Part shown: positions 5,757 to 7,251 of the stretch, piece after piece | How positions within the stretch are numbered: position 1 is the stretch's first letter | How the letters are laid out: each line of letters begins with the position of its first letter | Assembly: GCA_902797515.1 (NCBI GenBank) | Contig: CADBSX010000040.1 | Span: 1-7,251, forward strand | Reading direction: 5' to 3' | Length of the DNA: 7,251 bases | DNA from: an uncultured Eubacteriales bacterium | GTDB taxonomy: Bacteria > Bacillota > Clostridia > Christensenellales > Borkfalkiaceae | Translations under genes and position numbers: made by a program | Notes under the pieces: generated by a model | Told to the model about the DNA's origin: nothing | Databases searched by the model: none | The model's input: only the letters and a program-made list of their open reading frames with translations

Positions 5757-7148
5757 ATGGCAAGTCTTAAATTGCAGGATATTTACAAAGTTTACCAGTC
5801 GGGCGTAGTCGCGGTCACGGACTTCACGCTTGACATCGAAGACAAAGAGTTCATCGTTTTCGTCGGTCCGTCGGGCTGCGGAAAATCGACCACTCTCCGT
5901 ATGATAGCTGGGCTCGAAGAAATTTCGGACGGCGAACTCTACATCGACGGCAAACTCATGAACAACGTTCAGCCGAAAGACAGAGATATAGCGATGGTTT
6001 TCCAGAACTACGCGCTTTATCCGCACATGACCGTTTACGACAATATGGCGTTCGGTCTTAAACTCCGCAAAAAACCGAAGGCGGAAATAGACGAAAAGGT
6101 CAAAGAGGCGGCGAGGATACTCGGTCTCGAACCGTATCTTCAAAGAAAGCCGAAGGCTCTTTCCGGCGGTCAGAGACAGAGAGTCGCGTTAGGGCGCGCC
6201 ATCGTCCGCGAACCGAAGGTATTCCTTCTGGACGAACCTCTTTCCAACCTCGACGCCAAACTCCGCGCGCAGATGAGGACCGAGATAACCAAACTTCACC
6301 ACAGGCTCGCCACCACGTTCATTTACGTTACTCACGATCAGGTCGAGGCTATGACGATGGGAACGAGAATAGTCGTTATGAAAGACGGATATATCCAGCA
6401 GGTGGACGCTCCGCAGAAACTTTACGATTATCCCGCTAATCTTTTCGTCGCGGGCTTTATCGGAACTCCGCAGATGAATTTCTTCGACGCCGTTCTGACT
6501 TCGGACGCGAGCGGAAAAGTTTACGTCGAATTCGAGGGCAACAAAGTCGCCCTTCCGAAAGCGAAGTCTGATAAGATAATCAACGCGCAGGAATATATCA
6601 ACACGGGCAAGACGGTCGTATTCGGCGTAAGGCCGGAAGATTTCCACGACGAAGAGGGCTTTATCAGCAACTCGAAAGAAACGGTCATCGACGTTAAAGT
6701 TGACGTCGTTGAAAAACTCGGCGCGGAAACTCTTCTTTACTGCGTATTCGCGAAAGACGCGGCGGCGGACGTAGAAGAGGACGGAAAGGTCAGAAGTCTC
6801 GTTGACGGCGCGACGCAGATGATAGCGAAGGTCGATTCCCGTTCCAAGACGGAGAGAGATCAGGTCATCGAACTCGCGATAGACATAATGCACAGTCATC
6901 TTTTCGATAAAGAGACCGAACTCACCATTCTGGAAGGCGAGGGCACTAAGGCTTACGTTCCCGTAGTCGAACTCGAAAGAAGGGCGAAGAGAGCGGAAGA
7001 AGAGGCTGCGAAGGCGGCGGCTGCGGAAGAGGCGGCGGCGCTTAAAGCGGCGAGAAAAGCCGAGAAGAACAAGAAGGCGGAGAAAAAAGAAGAGGCGGCG
7101 ACGGAAACTGCGGCGGAAGAGAAAACCGCCGACGACAAAGCCGAATAA
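5757..7148 (+). CDS. Sugar ABC transporter ATP-binding protein, MsmK/UgpC/MalK type, with a charged C-terminal tail
   Basis: This cytosolic ATPase should energise one or more CUT1-type carbohydrate importers by binding their permeases. The nucleotide-binding domain (1-235) is complete: Walker [10 protein letters not shown] (37-45), Q-loop Gln83, signature LSGGQ (135-139), Walker B VFLLDEP (155-161), D-loop SNLD (163-166) and H-loop His193. The regulatory TOBE-like domain (about 240-390) includes FGVRPED (289-295), typical of this subfamily. Relatives are usually about 360-380 aa. This one is 463 aa because residues about 405-463 form a low-complexity tail rich in Ala, Glu and Lys, probably a long charged helix ending disordered. 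AGGAGG lies 5 nt before the ATG. No permease or binding protein is adjacent and a terminator follows directly, so it may be a shared ATPase serving several importers, as MsmK does in streptococci; that is inference. Confidence 0.95.
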   Translation: MASLKLQDIYKVYQSGVVAVTDFTLDIEDKEFIVFVGPSGCGKSTTLRMIAGLEEISDGELYIDGKLMNNVQPKDRDIAMVFQNYALYPHMTVYDNMAFGLKLRKKPKAEIDEKVKEAARILGLEPYLQRKPKALSGGQRQRVALGRAIVREPKVFLLDEPLSNLDAKLRAQMRTEITKLHHRLATTFIYVTHDQVEAMTMGTRIVVMKDGYIQQVDAPQKLYDYPANLFVAGFIGTPQMNFFDAVLTSDASGKVYVEFEGNKVALPKAKSDKIINAQEYINTGKTVVFGVRPEDFHDEEGFISNSKETVIDVKVDVVEKLGAETLLYCVFAKDAAADVEEDGKVRSLVDGATQMIAKVDSRSKTERDQVIELAIDIMHSHLFDKETELTILEGEGTKAYVPVVELERRAKRAEEEAAKAAAAEEAAALKAARKAEKNKKAEKKEEAATETAAEEKTADDKAE

Positions 7149-7166
7149 GTTTTTTCACAAAAGATG

Positions 7167-7202
7167 AAAAGGGACGTTTGCTTTCAGGCGGGCGTCCTTT
7201 TT
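7167..7202 (+). terminator. Rho-independent terminator of the ATPase gene
   Basis: AAAAGGGACG (7167-7176) pairs with CGTCCTTTTT (7193-7202), including one G-U pair. The inner segment can pair further through G-U pairs and GC (7180-7181) with GC (7188-7189), leaving a 6-nt loop. A U-run ends the stem. It starts 18 nt after the stop codon, which supports a single-gene transcript. Confidence 0.8.
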
Positions 7203-7210
7203 GATAAAAA

Positions 7211-7239
7211 TTGTCGAAGCGGCGTATGCCGTGTAAAAT
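7211..7239 (+). promoter_or_regulatory. Possible promoter for the next rightward gene
   Basis: TTGTCG (7211-7216), a 17-bp spacer and TAAAAT (7234-7239) resemble the other promoters of the window in spacing and -35 sequence. The spacer holds CGGC-GTAT-GCCG (7220-7231), a small inverted repeat. The gene it would serve lies beyond the window, so this cannot be confirmed here. Confidence 0.35.
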
Positions 7240-7251
7240 GCAGGGCGGAAG

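Noticed and set aside
5619..6143. 174-codon minus-strand frame spanning the start of the ATPase gene
   Set aside because: It runs through the ATPase promoter and coding start in antisense, and shows no recognisable protein features.
6189..6899. 236-codon open frame on the minus strand opposite the ATPase gene
   Set aside because: It is fully inside a gene with intact Walker A, signature and Walker B motifs. No ribosome binding site or domain was evident, and it is rich in Arg, Phe and Val as expected of a shadow frame.
6960..7148. Ala/Glu/Lys-rich tail considered as a frameshift artefact or separate gene
   Set aside because: The frame is continuous with the ATPase, codon use is unchanged, and the stop is followed directly by a terminator.

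Overview
The window looks like chromosomal DNA of an anaerobic Bacillota bacterium, most likely a Clostridia-type lineage. The signs are a flavodiiron protein carrying its own flavin reductase and rubredoxin domains, strong AGGAG-type ribosome binding sites, SigA-like promoters (TATAAT with 17-bp spacers) and a DeoR-regulated sugar-phosphate aldolase. The lineage is inferred from family content and signals; no genus can be named. Most genes are moderately GC-rich with many TCG, GCG and CCG codons. The first gene is clearly more AT-rich.

Layout, left to right. (1) The 3' part of an McrC-type restriction nuclease gene (2-928, +) runs in from beyond the left edge. It converges on (2) a flavodiiron/flavin reductase/rubredoxin fusion (995-2842, -), with a 24-bp perfect hairpin between them that can terminate both. 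(3) A divergent intergenic region (2843-3130) holds a promoter for each side and A-tract-rich DNA between them. (4) A class II aldolase (3131-3808, +) and a DeoR-family regulator (3818-4585, +), 9 nt apart, form an operon behind a perfect-consensus promoter. (5) A second convergent hairpin separates this operon from a divergent ornithine/aspartate carbamoyltransferase-family gene (4663-5568, -). (6) A second divergent promoter region (5569-5756) serves that gene and (7) an MsmK/UgpC/MalK-type sugar ABC transporter ATPase with a long charged C-terminal tail (5757-7148, +). This gene ends at its own terminator, and a possible promoter for the next gene lies at the right edge.

How the genes may work together. 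The aldolase, its regulator and the ATPase fit carbohydrate uptake and deoxy-sugar or pentose catabolism, but they sit in separate transcription units and no permease, sugar kinase or isomerase is present. The flavodiiron fusion is a stand-alone O2/NO detoxification enzyme. The McrC gene is part of a defence system whose GTPase partner would lie to the left. The carbamoyltransferase homologue has lost much of the usual active-site signature and is the least predictable protein here. I see no RNA gene, CRISPR array, insertion sequence or integrase. I do not see a clearly new multi-gene system; the strongest leads are the atypical carbamoyltransferase, the four-domain flavodiiron fusion and the AT-rich McrC fragment.
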